From Mixophyes australis (Eukaryota > Chordata > Amphibia > Anura > Limnodynastidae), in assembly GCA_036250195.1 (NCBI GenBank), contig JAVHZZ010000002.1:276050460-276114459 (forward strand): a DNA stretch of 64,000 nt. Reading direction: 5' to 3'. Positions 1-11,427 of this stretch are shown piece after piece (the first letter of the stretch is position 1; each line of letters opens with the position of its first letter). Position numbers and translations under genes: made by a program. The notes under the pieces were generated by a model. The model did no database searches. It saw nothing but the letters and a program-made list of their open reading frames with translations, and had not been told where the DNA came from.

Positions 1-179
1 CTAGCCAGACCCACGGGGGCTTCTACCTGCAGCCATTTTTCTTGGGACTTGCCCAGATCTGTAATGCAGAACAAGCAAATCAATCACCTGCTGAGCGGGT
101 GTGTGAGTGAGAGTCAGTGTGTTTGTGGTTCAGTCACATAGGGAGTGAGCCATGTCACTCCCCTGTAAAATATTAGGCC

Positions 180-530
180 TCATTCACCTCTGTAATAACA
201 CATCCCCCTCTTTCAACTGTAGCAACAAATTTCCATCCATCACCTCTGTAGTAGCACATCTCCCCAATACATCTGGAATAGACCAATTCCCCTTACCTAT
301 GTAGGAACACATCCCACTCATCTTTTTCATAACAAATTTCCCTTCATCCCTCTAGTAACACATTTCTTCCCCACTTCTTTGTAACAAAACTCCACCCCAC
401 CTCTGTAATAACACATTCCCTCCATCACCTCTATAGCAACACATTAGCCCTCTACCCCTGTGTTAACACATTTCCCTACCCATTAGCAACACTTTCCCTT
501 CCATAGCAACAGATTAACACTATCACACCT
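180..530. repeat. degenerate CT-rich minisatellite
   Basis: A loosely periodic stretch in which 'cctctgtaataacacat'-like words recur roughly every 30-36 bases with many substitutions. No ORF or mobile-element terminus is visible. It looks like an old, decayed tandem repeat. Confidence 0.6.
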
Positions 531-1303
531 TCTCCCCCACCTCCATTTATGTATGTATTTATTCATTGATAATGTATTTTACCATGAAGAAATACATACA
601 AATGGCATTAAGTTTTGCAATTACAAATATATTTATAGAGCTAAATATGTCATATATTGATATTAACTTTGATATCCCTGATAAATAGAAGTGGAACACT
701 TTAGCACATGTGTTGCCTGAGCGTTGAAGTTTGCTTATTGTGCTCCACAGTTTGATAAGATTTTGCAAGTCTAGGAATAATGCACCAGCCAAGTGCCATG
801 TTGTATCCCCACTGAAGTGCATTGCAGATTTTTAATAGATTTGTTAGTGTGGAATAATTTGGTTGAAAGCCGCATTAAAACAGACTAGAGAAATGAATTG
901 TTTGTAAACGTTGCTGATTTGGGAAATAATAAATTTTTCCATTGATTTTGGATAACATAGGCAGTAAATAGGTAGGTCTGTAGTTTAAAATAATGCTTTT
1001 GTCAAGATGACTCCAGGGTGCTCCAATAAGTCAACTAGGTTATCGCTAGTCTGGTTATGCCTCATCAATAAAATTGCACAGCTTGCAAAGTATTCATTAA
1101 TATATTTTATTGATATTGATGATAGCAATAGGGCTTAAATAAATTATAAATAACATTCCAGAATTTGACAGGGTTTGTACTGTTTTGATAAAAAATTGTC
1201 ACATTATTATTGGACTTTAGCTCCTCTTGTTATCCTAGTGCATGTAGTCATGTGTTTATTATCATTAAGATATTTTGTAGCTTCCATCTGTTCCACTAGG
1301 TAT
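531..1303. other. unassigned AT-rich DNA
   Basis: No long ORF, terminal repeat or tandem array is visible. The one short frame here lacks recognisable motifs. Confidence 0.6.
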
Positions 1304-1680
1304 GTCTGAAGTAGAGATGGGTGGGCTTGGTTCCCCGAGATCCGAATTCATCTGAATTTAGCCTATCCGAGTACCGAGTCGAGCACGCTCGGTACTCTCC
1401 CGCCCATTCGGAATCGAAATCGAGGCAAAACGTCATTGTGATGTATTCGTATTTCTGAGCTCGGTTCTCGCGAAATTTGAAAAGCATAAATACCGGCCTC
1501 CACAGCAATCCAACCCCATTTTACAGAGGGAGAGAGCAGGGTTAGGTCACAGGCTATATCAGCGCAGGGACAGAGCAGTAATTGGACACATTATTGTTTC
1601 TATTCAATACAATTCTGATCTTAATACCGATTATTACAGCAGTAAGAGGAGGATAGAGGAGGGTTTTTTTTCAATTTCTG

Positions 1681-2636
1681 GCACTCCAAGTGCTTTTGGG
1701 GTGTCCCTTATTCCCCATTATTTTGCATTAATTTTTCTGGCTGTCAAAAGTCATATTTGTCAGCAGTATTAAAAAAAATATTTAGCACTCCAAGTGCTTT
1801 TGGGGTGTTCCCCATTCTTTTGCATTAATATTTCTGGCTGTCAAAAGTCATATTTGTAAGCAGTATAAAAAAAAGATTTTTAGCACTCCAAGTGCTTTTG
1901 GAGTGTCCCATATTCCCCAGTGTTTTACTGTTATTTTTCTGGCTGTCAAAAGTCATATTTGTCATCTGTATAAAAAACAATTTTTAGCACTACAAGTGCT
2001 TTTGGGGTGTCCCATATTCCCCAGTGTTTTACTGTAATGTTTCTGCCTGTCAAAAGTCATATTTGTCAGCAGTATAAAAAACAATTTTTAGCACTACATG
2101 TGCTTTTGGGGTGTCCCATATTCCCCAGTGTTTTACTGTAATGTTTCTGCCGGTCAAAAGTCATATTTGTCAGCAGTATAAAAAACAATTTTTAGCACTA
2201 CAAGTGCTTTTGGTGTGTCCCATATTCCCCAGTGTTTTACTGTAATTTTTCTGGCTGTCAAAAGTCAGATTTGTTAGCAGTATAAAAAACTATTTTTAGC
2301 ACTACAAGTGCTTTTGGGGTGTCCCATATTCCCCAGTGTTTACTGTAATTTTTCTGCCTGTCAAATGTCAGATTTGTCAGCAGTATAAAAAAATGTATTA
2401 GCACTACAAGTGCTTTTAGGGTGTCCCATATTCCCCAGTGTTTTCCTGTAATTTTTCTGGCTGTCAAAAGTCATATTTGTCAGCAGTATAAAAAACAATT
2501 TTTAGTACTACAAGTGCGTTTGGGGTGTCCCATATTCCCCAGTGTTTTACTGTAATTTTTCTGGCTGTCAAAAGTCAGATTTGTCAGCAGTATCTAAAAC
2601 AATTTGTAGCACTACAAGTGCTTTGGCCTCATTATA
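1681..2636 (+). repeat. 104-bp tandem array in the leader of hAT copy A
   Basis: About nine to ten units. The word 'agcactacaagtgctttt' recurs near 1681, 1785, 1883, 1987, 2091, 2195, 2299, 2401, 2505 and 2609, a period of about 104 bases. Each unit also carries 'gtgtcccatattcccc' and 'ctgtcaaaagtca'. The array ends directly before the transposase ATG at 2637. The same position in copies B and C is filled by an unrelated 50-bp array. Confidence 0.9.
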
Positions 2637-5453
2637 ATGGATTCAAAGCAGTCCACATATGAGCAGAATCAGCAACCAGGTTCTGTCACCAGTCCTGATG
2701 GAAATGTTCCCAGTACGTCATCTGGGAAAGGCGATGTCAAACTACATAGTCTTTTGAAATCTGGCAGAGGATAATGTTTGCTCTGAATCAGAAATGACAC
2801 CAATCCCTGTGGAGAGTCCATCCAACAGTGGGATGTCTAATCGTGAGCATTCTGTTAGTATACCCATAAAGAGGGGCCCTTTCAGCAGTTCTGCTGATGT
2901 GTGCCAGAACAACCTGAATGTAGCCGGCGATACACAAATTGAGGATGCCACATTGGAAATAGAAGAGGATGAGGGGGAGATTTGTGTAGGCGACGAGGGC
3001 GCTAATGAGGATGTTGATGAGAATGAGGTTGTTTGTGTAAGTCCTGCACCACTGGCAGCAGTTCTGGCACGTGATAAGAAAAAGGCCATTGTCATGCCTG
3101 GCCATAAAACAAAAAAATCCACCTCTTATGTGTGGAATTATTTCTACCCCAATCCAGACAACAATTGTATAGCCATTTGTAGTGTATGTCAAGCCACAGT
3201 CAGTCGAGGGAGGGACCTTAACTATCTTGGAACCTCGTTTATGTTAAGCCATTTGACGAGAGTTCATGGCAAAGTGTTGGAAAAAGCTGAAAGTTCTTCC
3301 AAAAAAATTACAAGCACTACATCATCAGTTAGGACCCTCTGGTCACCGACATCCCGACGGCTACAAAATACACCCACCACATCATCCTCATCAATATCCT
3401 CAGTAGCGCTCGGAGTTAGCCCTGCATCCCACTTATTAAGGCTGGATGACTCCTGAAATATTATTGATTCCTCTAAAGAAAGCGTTAGTCCCACTGCTGC
3501 TTCTGCTGTTGCTGCTGCTGGGGGAATGAATCGCCAGAGGAAGGCTAAGAAAAAGAGCAGTCCTACATTTCAACAATTAACTGTGAAACAATCATTTGCT
3601 AGGGGAAGCAAATATGACAGCAGTCACCCAGTCGCCAAGCGAATCACAGACACCATGGCTTCCATGTTAGTGTTAGATCTGCGTCCAATATCCATAATAA
3701 AAACAGCTGGTTTTTCAGAGTTAATTGAGGTTTTGTGTCCGCGTTACAGAATTCCATCGCAATACCATTTTTTACGTAAAGGTATTCCACAACTATACCA
3801 AAAGTGTGTACAAATGTAGAGATTGTGTTGAAAAATGCCATTCTGCCCAATGTCCACTTAACCACAGATATGTGGACAAGTGGAAGTGGCCAAACCAAAG
3901 ACTATATGACTGTGACAGCCCACTGGGTTGGTCATTCACCTTCACCAGCAGGAACAGCAGCAGCATGTACACCAGTACGTAACATTTGTCACAGGCTTCA
4001 CTAACAGGCATACAGCTGACAATTTGTTACGCAAACTAAGAGATGTGATTGATACATGGCTTATACCACTTGGACTCTCCCCAAGATATGTCATTTCTGA
4101 TAACGCCAACAATATAGTGTGAGCATTACAGCTGGGTGATTTCCATCACATTCCCTGTTTTGCTCACAAATCAACTTGGTGGTGCAAAGCTTCCTATAAA
4201 TAACCGTGAGGTGCAGGAGATGCTTTCGGTGGCCCGTAAAATTTCAGGCCATTTCAGGCATTCGGCCACAACATGTAGGAGATTACAGCAGCTCCAAGAG
4301 CAGTTTAACTTGCCCTGCCACCAACTTAAGCAAGAGGTGGCAACTAGGTGGAATTCCATGCTGTACATGCTTCAGAGTATGGAGGAACAGCGCAAAGCCA
4401 TCCAAGTGTATTGCACAAGCCATGACATTGGGAAAGGAGGGGGCATGTATTTCACTCTTGCACAGTGGGGAATCCTTTCAGTGCTGTGCAAGGTGCTGAA
4501 ACCATTTGAAGTTGTGACGTGTGAAGTGAGTGCAGATTCTGCTAGTTTGAGCCAAGTCATTCCTTTAATTAGACTATTGGAAAAGCAGCTTGAGAAACTG
4601 AAGGAGGAGATGAAAGCAAGCAATTCCGCAAAGTATTTTGGCCTTGTCTATCAAGTACTTAATTTGCTTCACAATGATCCTCGAGTTATTAAGATCTTGA
4701 ACTCGGATCAGTACGTTTTGGCCACTGTGCTTGATCCAAGGTTTAAGACCTACATTGAGTCTTTGCTTCAAAATGAGCGAGATGTGAACTTTTGCAAGGA
4801 GCTATTGCTCAGCAAGTTGGCCGCTGAACTGGGCCTTGGCTTGTCGACGTGTCCTCCTTCAGTTTCTCAAGCAGCTGCTGCTCGTAAAAAATTTAATTTT
4901 GAAAAAAGAAGCAGGGAAGACTCAGAGGTCAAACCAGAACATTTTAACATCTGGGCTGGTTTGAAGGAATTTTCCAAAAAATGTGTGACCTTGCCCATAA
5001 CTCCATCCAATATGATTATTAACATGCAAAGGATGGTGGAGTATTATTTTCAAGAGGTAATTGATATGGCAATGTCAGACAGTCCCTTTCATTACTGGTA
5101 AGAAAAGCTGGCAATTTGGAAACCCATGTACAAACTTGCTTTGCAATACTTAAGCTGCCCACCCTCCAGTGTGTACTCTGAACGAGTGTTCAGCACAGCA
5201 GGGAACTTAGTCAGTGATCGCCGTAGAAGGTTACTTCCCAAAAATGTTGAGAAAATGATGTTTTGTAAAAATGAACTACATCTTCCACGATGAAGGCCTT
5301 CACCATCCAAGACATCCAAGCACTGACTGTTCTCTAATGGCGGATTCAAGAGGCGATGAATTGATAGTCTGTGATGATGACGTACACACCGATGAGGGTG
5401 AGGATGAAGCTGAAGATGATGACGATAACATCTTTTTAAAACTTTCTATTTAA
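2637..5453 (+). pseudogene. hAT transposase (BED finger type), decayed, copy A
   Basis: Encodes a ZBED-like hAT transposase that would bind element ends and catalyse cut-and-paste transposition in the nucleus. The ATG at 2637 opens a frame that is lost near 2770 and resumes in the frame of 2794. A BED zinc finger lies around 3120-3275: aromatic WNYFYPNPDN, then CSVC and HLTRVH. The first catalytic region TTDMWTSGSG is near 3857, SDNANNIV near 4096, the CFAH motif near 4157, and the C-terminal dimerisation region (SSVYSERVFS, RRRRLLP) at 5160-5240. Breaks: in-frame stop at 3454-3456, frameshift near 3804-3819, further shifts before 3928, TGA at 4120-4122, frameshift near 4136, TAA at 5099-5101. 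An acidic C-terminal tail ends near 5453. Confidence 0.9.
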
Positions 5454-5571
5454 GTGTAGGGTGCAATCTACCCCCAAAGAGGAAAGGGACTTGGGGCATT
5501 TCCATATCACTTACCGTCTTGAAAGGCTGCTGTTTGGGCAATTTCTCCTTAAGGGTAGGGTGTCATACAAA

Positions 5572-5900
5572 GAATGACCCCAAACTGGCTTTGTCCATTT
5601 CTCTTAATATTGTACAGTCTATAACGGCTGAATTTTTTTGCTAATTTATACAAGTGTAGGGGGGCCTAGAGAGACAGAAACCAAACTGGCTTTCTCCATT
5701 TCAATTAATATTGTACAGTCTATAATGGCTGAATTTTTGGGTATTTTATACAAGTGGAGGGGGGCCTAGAGAGACAGAAACCAAACTGCCTTTCTTAATT
5801 TCAATTAATATTGTACAGTCTATAACGGCTGAATTTTTTGGTATTTTCTACAAGTGGAGGGGGGCCTAGAGAGACAGAAACCAAATTGGCTTTGTCCATT
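5572..5900 (+). repeat. 101-bp tandem repeat in the 3' part of hAT copy A
   Basis: Just over three units sharing 'ttgtacagtctataa' (near 5610, 5711 and 5812) and 'ggggggcctagagagacag'. It lies between the transposase remnant and the 3' terminus, so copy A carries arrays on both sides of the gene, as D does. Confidence 0.85.
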
Positions 5901-6277
5901 TCTTTACATATTTAACTGTAAGTGTAGGGTGTAATATACATCCAAAGACGATGGCTGCATTGCCAATATGCATAGATGGAGAGGAAGACAATCTGGTTTG
6001 TGTGTAGAATTAATGAAGGCCTACCTGGAATTAAACTGTTTTTTGGATAATGTATTAGCTTTACAACTACATTACTTATCCAAGAAACAGGTGGAGCGCT
6101 AAATTTGGTTCTTTCATTACCAAAAACATTGATTTTTGAACAAAACAGCAAAACAAAACCAAACAAAACCAAAACCAAAACATGCAATGGCGGTTTGGCA
6201 AAACCAAAACCAAAAGACGATGGTAATCCAGATCCAAAACCAAAAAACGGGGGTCAGTGAGCATCTCTAGTCTGAAG

Positions 6278-6902
6278 TGATATAGACCAATAAGACCAGA
6301 AGTAACCCAGGGAATTTGAGCCCAATAAACTGACTCTGTGGAATGGATCATGAGTATCACAGAGTAGAAACTCTGATTAAAAATACTCAAATTCAGAAGT
6401 AAGATCCAGTATCAAACTCTTCCTAAATAAGGGACAGTTAATTAGGTGATCATGAAAATGTTCATGGCTAAAATTTTCTTGTGTGCAGCACTTTGATTTT
6501 ACATGCACAATACACTATTATGTGATCACTAAAAATGTTTGGAAGAATGCCAGAGCAATAACAATAGAATCCAATCTGTGTGAATGATTGGTGGAGCTGA
6601 GATTGGTTCTTGTTGGGTTGGAAATATATACTTTTGGAGGTTTGCGCTGGACACAGAATTTTCTGTGTTTTGGGTCAAGCCAATTTAGATTAAAGTCCCC
6701 AAAAAACAACAGCTCACTTTATGTATTGGGAAAAACAATGCTTCCCAGACAGAATATTATCAGTTTGGCAACTGGAGAGAGTTTATGGAGTCCATAGATG
6801 CCAACTATACAGATTGTTTTAGAGGAGGAATTACAAAGTTTCCCAGCTAGTTATTGAAATGTAGATAAATCACAGTAGTTATAAATATACACAATTATAC
6901 TA

Positions 6903-6956
<54 letters not shown>

Positions 6957-8641
6957 ATTATTATTTTTTTATGTATATGTAGGCAATAGAGGCATCACCA
7001 ATGAATTACTTCTATAGGATTTGGCGAGAAAATGCTGCACTCTTAACTTGTCCAGTGTAGAAGTAGACAATGAATCTTTTCTTGGGCAACAGAAACTTGA
7101 AAAGGATATAACCAGGATTAGCTTCAATATGGCCTGCTAGATACAGAAACAGAATGAATGGAAATTTAAGGAATTATTTGTGACTTAAGAGGCATGATTG
7201 TTGGATTTACAGTGGGGGATTCATTTTGGATACTTGCTGCCAATATTCACTAGAAAGTACAAATCTTTTAGGTGTACCAGGTTTAATAACTATAAAGTGT
7301 ATACCCAATGGATATATATTATATAGTAGAATAGGTGCAAAAAAAGTAGAGGATCAAGGATGCATAGATTGTGAACAGTATATTTCAGAGCATTTGTTCT
7401 GTGGAGTTAGATGCATAAATAAAAAAGAGCTCACGTTAAAGTGCTCGATGTGCCCTGTTATGTCTATGTTTTCAAGGTAGAGATTTCACCTCCTCTTCAC
7501 TTTGCCGCACCAATAATTCTCACTAATCTAATGACATTGATGACAATTTTTACATTTACTCTTTAAAAAAAACACTAATAGAACACACATACACACCGAC
7601 TACTTTAGCTGTGCCATAACTAAATGGGACCCACCTAATCTCGATTAATTCTTATTCATATTTCATAGGCTTGTATTTGGGGAAGAGCACCACAAATATG
7701 ATGAATGCCTATTGGCCATCAGTTAAAGCCATGATATTCACTCTACTGCAGGACGACTTCTCTCAGGGTATGTCGTCCTTGCTCTCTTGCCATCACCTTT
7801 GGGCTCTGTGTCGTCCAGTCCCAAAGTCTGCAATCTGCTGGCATTGAGTCCTCTTTCTCACATAGGCTTGTGCCTTTGTTTTAAAGATAAGGAGGGCATT
7901 AGGGAAGTCAGGTGGGGTCAGGCAGTTGTTCCAGGAAATCCAGAATCTGAGCTGAGAGTTAACAGTTGTGACATTTGCTTCAGGAGTTGTAATAATAATC
8001 GTAGTCTAGTAGATCTTCAAATACTTTTGATTTGGTGTTTTAAGTAGGCAAAGAGCAGGTAATGAAGCTTAAATAATGATCAATGGTAATGTAATGTTGG
8101 GTAAGTATCAAGTCCTATGTCTGTACACAGCCAACAAGACATTCAAATGCACCTGATAAACAACAAAGTGTCCCTGTGAATTGTTTTCAAATGTTTGCAA
8201 ATACTGTATGTATTATACATTGATATATTATACAGTAAAATGAAAAGTAATTATTACATGTTTGTATTGAGGTGCAGCAATGAACAATATTTCAAGAAGT
8301 TCATTTTATATAATGATTTCATTGATTTAATTAATTCAAATTATATAATGATACATTTATATTTAATGAAAACATTTTTTTCAGTTAATTAACTTTAAAT
8401 CTGTTAGAATAATTTGTATATGCTATTAAAAAAGACAATGTTCTAGAGATTAATTTGCACTAAAAGTATTATTACGATTTTGAAACACATTTCTTATAAG
8501 TTATTGCATTCCTTTATTTACCACAATTACAAATGTAACTTCATTTGGTTTACCCAAAATCATTATATAGATTATTGTTTTATATTGTTTTATATTTTAT
8601 GAAATTGCTGTGTGAATCAATAAGCAGCCAGAGCACAGTAT
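6278..8641. other. unassigned single-copy-like DNA
   Basis: No mobile-element terminus, conserved domain or RNA gene recognised. It includes a (TA)n/(TTA)n microsatellite at 6903-6966. An 84-codon frame at 7226-7480 has no family resemblance I can see and is probably chance. Confidence 0.5.
6903..6966. repeat. (TA)n then (TTA)n microsatellite
   Basis: Pure TA dinucleotides followed by a short TTA run. Confidence 0.95.
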
Positions 8642-8829
8642 GGGGTAAATGTATTAATGTCCAGATTCTTCAACTCCAGCGTATTCAGCGTCTTCGGCGA
8701 TTAAATTTAAAGCGGCGCTGCATTGTAAAGGGAAGTTTCCCTTTACAATGCAGCGCCGCTTTAAGTTTAATCACCAAAGACGCTGAACACGCCGGAGTTG
8801 AAGAATCCGGACATTAATACATTTACCCC
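8642..8829. mobile_element. palindromic MITE
   Basis: A near-perfect inverted repeat about 188 bases long. It starts GGGGTAAATGTATTAATG and ends with its complement, folding about the centre near 8735 (aaagggaagtttcccttt). It is flanked on both sides by TAT (8639-8641, 8830-8832), a possible 3-bp target duplication. There is no coding capacity, so it would depend on a transposase in trans. Its tip resembles that of the larger element at 25391-26925. The superfamily is not certain; PIF/Harbinger is possible. Confidence 0.85.
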
Positions 8830-9014
8830 TATATCTCTTTTTAAAAGATTTCTTTTTTCCAAAGTCAAAAAATGACATAGACATTTAGCTCTCATCTCTG
8901 TTTAAGCCATCCTTCTGCAGAACATGACCAGTTTTTGAACAGCAATGAGAAAGAAGAAGCTTCTTTTAAAAACATATTGGGCTGATTTAGAAGTGGATGC
9001 ATATGCATCCGTCT

Positions 9015-9369
9015 CTCTCCTACTTTGTGCTCCTTCAAACGTGCACTGAAAACTCACCTCTTCTGCAAAGCCTACCAACCATCTACTTAACCACCTCACC
9101 TCCTCCACTCGCTCTCCATTCTCTCTTCTGGCTCCCCTTGTGCCTGTTCTGTCTACCCTCCTTTAGGATGTAAGCTCACATGAGCAGGGCCCTCTTCCCT
9201 CCTGTCTCCTCACCTGTTCTTCTGCTCCGTGCTTATTGCAGCAGCCTGCCTGGAGTTTCTGAAGTATTGGTGTTTTTGTTTATTGTTCTGTACTGTGTCA
9301 CCCTGTATAGTCTACTGTTTGTACTGTGTACAGCGCTGCGGAAATCTTGTGGCGCCTAACAAATAAATG

Positions 9370-9403
<34 letters not shown>
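9015..9403 (+). mobile_element. L2/CR1-type LINE 3' end, 5'-truncated
   Basis: Near 9029 a frame reads SFKRALKTHLFCKAYQ, typical of the C-terminus of L2/CR1-type reverse-transcriptase ORFs. It is followed by a 3' UTR (gatgtaagctcacatgagcagggc), the conserved tail 'acagcgctgcgg...ggcgcc' and a (TAA/ATA)n tail at 9368-9403. 5' truncation and a microsatellite tail are usual for target-primed insertion. A SINE that shares only the tail was considered, but the coding remnant favours a LINE. Confidence 0.75.
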
Positions 9404-9405
<2 letters not shown>

Positions 9406-9457
9406 TGCGCTTAGAAAGCACATAGGAAAAAGACACAGATAAAAATCATATTCCTGT

Positions 9458-9990
9458 TAGAGATGCTCGGGCTCAGTTTTCTGAAAACCGAGCCCACCCA
9501 AACGTAGGGGATCCGCGTAGGCTCCCGAGCCGGCATGGTACTTTCGCACTTCCTTGGATCTGAATCTAGGCAAAACGTCATTGTTGCATTGTCGGATCTC
9601 GCAGGTTTTGGATTCCATAAGTACCTCCCTCCCCAGGAGATCCAGTGCCATTGCTCACACAGGAACAGGGGTACCAGTGTTCTTGTCACTCTCCATTCTC
9701 CAGTGACATTGCACAGTGCCGTTGCTCACATAGAAATATGGGTAGCAGAGTTCTTGTCACTTTCCAGGGCCATTTCTCAGTGTCATTGCTCATACAAAAA
9801 CAGGAGGGGTAGCAGTGTTCATGTCACTTGACAAAAAATGACTGGAAATGACCGGAAATTAATGTTATTGAGGTTAATAATAATGTAGGAACAAAAAAAG
9901 AGCCAAAGTATGTGATTTTAGAAAAAATAAATAGGGGTTTTAGAAAAAAAAATAGAGATCCAAAACAAAAATTGTAATAAGTATTTAGGT
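9458..9990 (+). mobile_element. non-autonomous or truncated hAT, copy E
   Basis: Starts with the same TAGAGATG tip as copies A and B, followed by the 'gctcgg...ccgagccc' inverted subterminal motif and 'aggcaaaacgtcattgt', which also occurs in A. From about 9830 the sequence matches the family 3' subterminal part (ttattgaggttaataata, also at 13520-13560 and 60420-60440). The transposase is absent, so this is an internal-deletion derivative. The 3' tip is not visible; the element is probably cut by the minisatellite region that follows. Confidence 0.75.
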
Positions 9991-10022
9991 CAGGACAGAA
10001 ATACTTATTTAGTTGTATGCAA

Positions 10023-11127
10023 AAATGCCCCCTCTGCATCCAGACACACTGCCCCCTCTGCATCCAGACACACTGCCCTCTCTCACACTGCCCCCCTGCC
10101 CTCTGTCACACTGTCCCCCCTCCTCTGCTCTCTGTCACGCTGTCCCCCTCCTCTGCCCTCTGTCACACTGTCCCCCTCCTCTGCCCTCTGTCACGCTGTC
10201 ACCCTCCTCTGCACTCTGTCACGCTGTCCCTCTCCTCTGCCCTCTGTCACGCTGTCTCCCTCCTCTGCCCTCTCACACGCTGTCCCCTCCTCTGCCCTCT
10301 CACACGCTGTCCACTCCTCTGCCCTCTCTCACGCTGTCCTCCTCCTCTGCCCTCTCTCACGCTGTCCTCCTCCTCTGCCCTCTCCCAAGCTGTGTCCCCC
10401 TCCACTGCCCCTCTCACACTGTGTCCCCCTCCACTGCACCTCCCATGCTGTGTCCCCCTCCACTACCCCTCTCACGCTGTGTCCCCCTCCACTGCCCCTC
10501 TTCTCTGCCTCGCTGTGCCCCTCCTCTGCCCCTGCTTTCACCCTCCTCTGCCCCGCTGTCACTCTCCTCTGTCCCACTGTCACTCTCCTCTGCCCCTGCT
10601 GTCACACTCCTCTGCCCCTGCTGTCACTCTCCTCTGCCCCTGCTGTCACCCTCCTCTGCCCCTGCTGTCACCCTCCTCTGCCTCTCCTCTGCCCCACTGT
10701 CACCCTCCTCTGCCCCGCTGTCACCCTCCTCTGCCTCTCCTCTGCCCCGCTGTCACCGTCCTCTGCCTCTCCTCTGCCCCGCTGTCACCCTCCTCTGCCC
10801 CGCTGTCACCCTCCTCTGCCTCTCCTCTGCCCCGCTCTCACCCTCCTCTGCCTCTCCTCTGCCCCGCTGTCACCCTCCTCTGCCTCTCCTCTGCCCCGCT
10901 CTCACCCTCCTCTGCCTCTCCTCTGCCCCACTGTCACCCTCCTCTGCCCCGCTCTCACCCTCCTCTGCCTCTCCTCTGCCCCGCTGTCAGTCTCCTCTGC
11001 CTCGCTGTCACTCTCCTCTGCCTCTCCTCTGCCCCTCTGTCAGGATCCCTGTAACTACTCTGCCCCGCTGTCACCCTCCTCTGCCTCTCCTCTGCCCCGC
11101 TGTCACGATCCCTCTAACTCTTCTGCC
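10023..11127. repeat. CT-rich minisatellite
   Basis: Tandem variants of 'ctctgccccgctgtcaccctc' with unit lengths in the 20s to 30s. Units change gradually, from 'ctctgtcacgctgtccccctc' early to 'tcctctgccccgctgtcaccc' late. All three plus-strand frames stay open for over 300 codons simply because the repeat lacks T-A-rich stops; these are not genes. It is probably internal to the element ending near 11410. Confidence 0.95.
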
Positions 11128-11410
11128 GTGGGCCAGCCATATAAAAAAAAAAGAAAGAACACAGTAACTTACCTATCCGCCGGGCGCCGGGACCCAGCAG
11201 CCTCCTCTCTCCCGCAGCAGCTGTCACTGAATATCGACGTCAGTGACAGCTGCTGCGGGAGAGGAGTCTACTGGGTCCCGGCGCCCGGCGGGTTGGTAAG
11301 TTACTGTGTTCTTTCTTTTTTTTTTTATATGGCTGGCCCGCGGCACCCCAGTGACAGCACCGCAGCACCCCTGGGAGCCGCGGCGCACAGTTTGGGAACC
11401 GCCGGTCTAG
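11128..11410. mobile_element. palindrome-ended DNA element (hAT-like tip)
   Basis: Two long arms, about 11130-11236 and 11241-11341, are almost perfect complements folding about 11238 (tatcgacg). The right flank continues into 'cacagtttgggaaccgccgg', which resembles the inverted 'ggttcccaaactgtg' tip common in vertebrate hAT elements. I could not find the matching left tip, so the extent and superfamily are tentative. Confidence 0.65.
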
Positions 11411-11427
11411 ACCGTTGTTTTTAAATC

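Larger units (their letters stand above)
1312..6269 (+). mobile_element. hAT DNA transposon, copy A (complete but inactive)
   Basis: Starts TAGAGATG and ends CATCTCTA, so the tips are inverted repeats. It is flanked by a perfect 8-bp duplication GTCTGAAG at 1304-1311 and 6270-6277, the TSD length expected for hAT elements. Inside, in order: a subterminal hairpin (arms 1369-1378 and 1388-1397), a 104-bp tandem array, a decayed BED-finger transposase, a 101-bp repeat and a 3' end rich in AAACC/AAAACC words. Transposition is by cut and paste, but the transposase here carries stops and frameshifts, so this copy is not autonomous. It is the most diverged of the family copies in the window. Confidence 0.93.

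Noticed and set aside
7226..7480. 84-codon ORF with several cysteines
   Set aside because: No recognisable domain, no neighbouring exon signals or element context; probably chance.
10013..11424. Three overlapping ORFs of 384, 345 and 324 codons
   Set aside because: They lie in a CT-rich minisatellite that lacks stops in all plus frames; the translations are Pro/Leu/Ser/Cys repeats.
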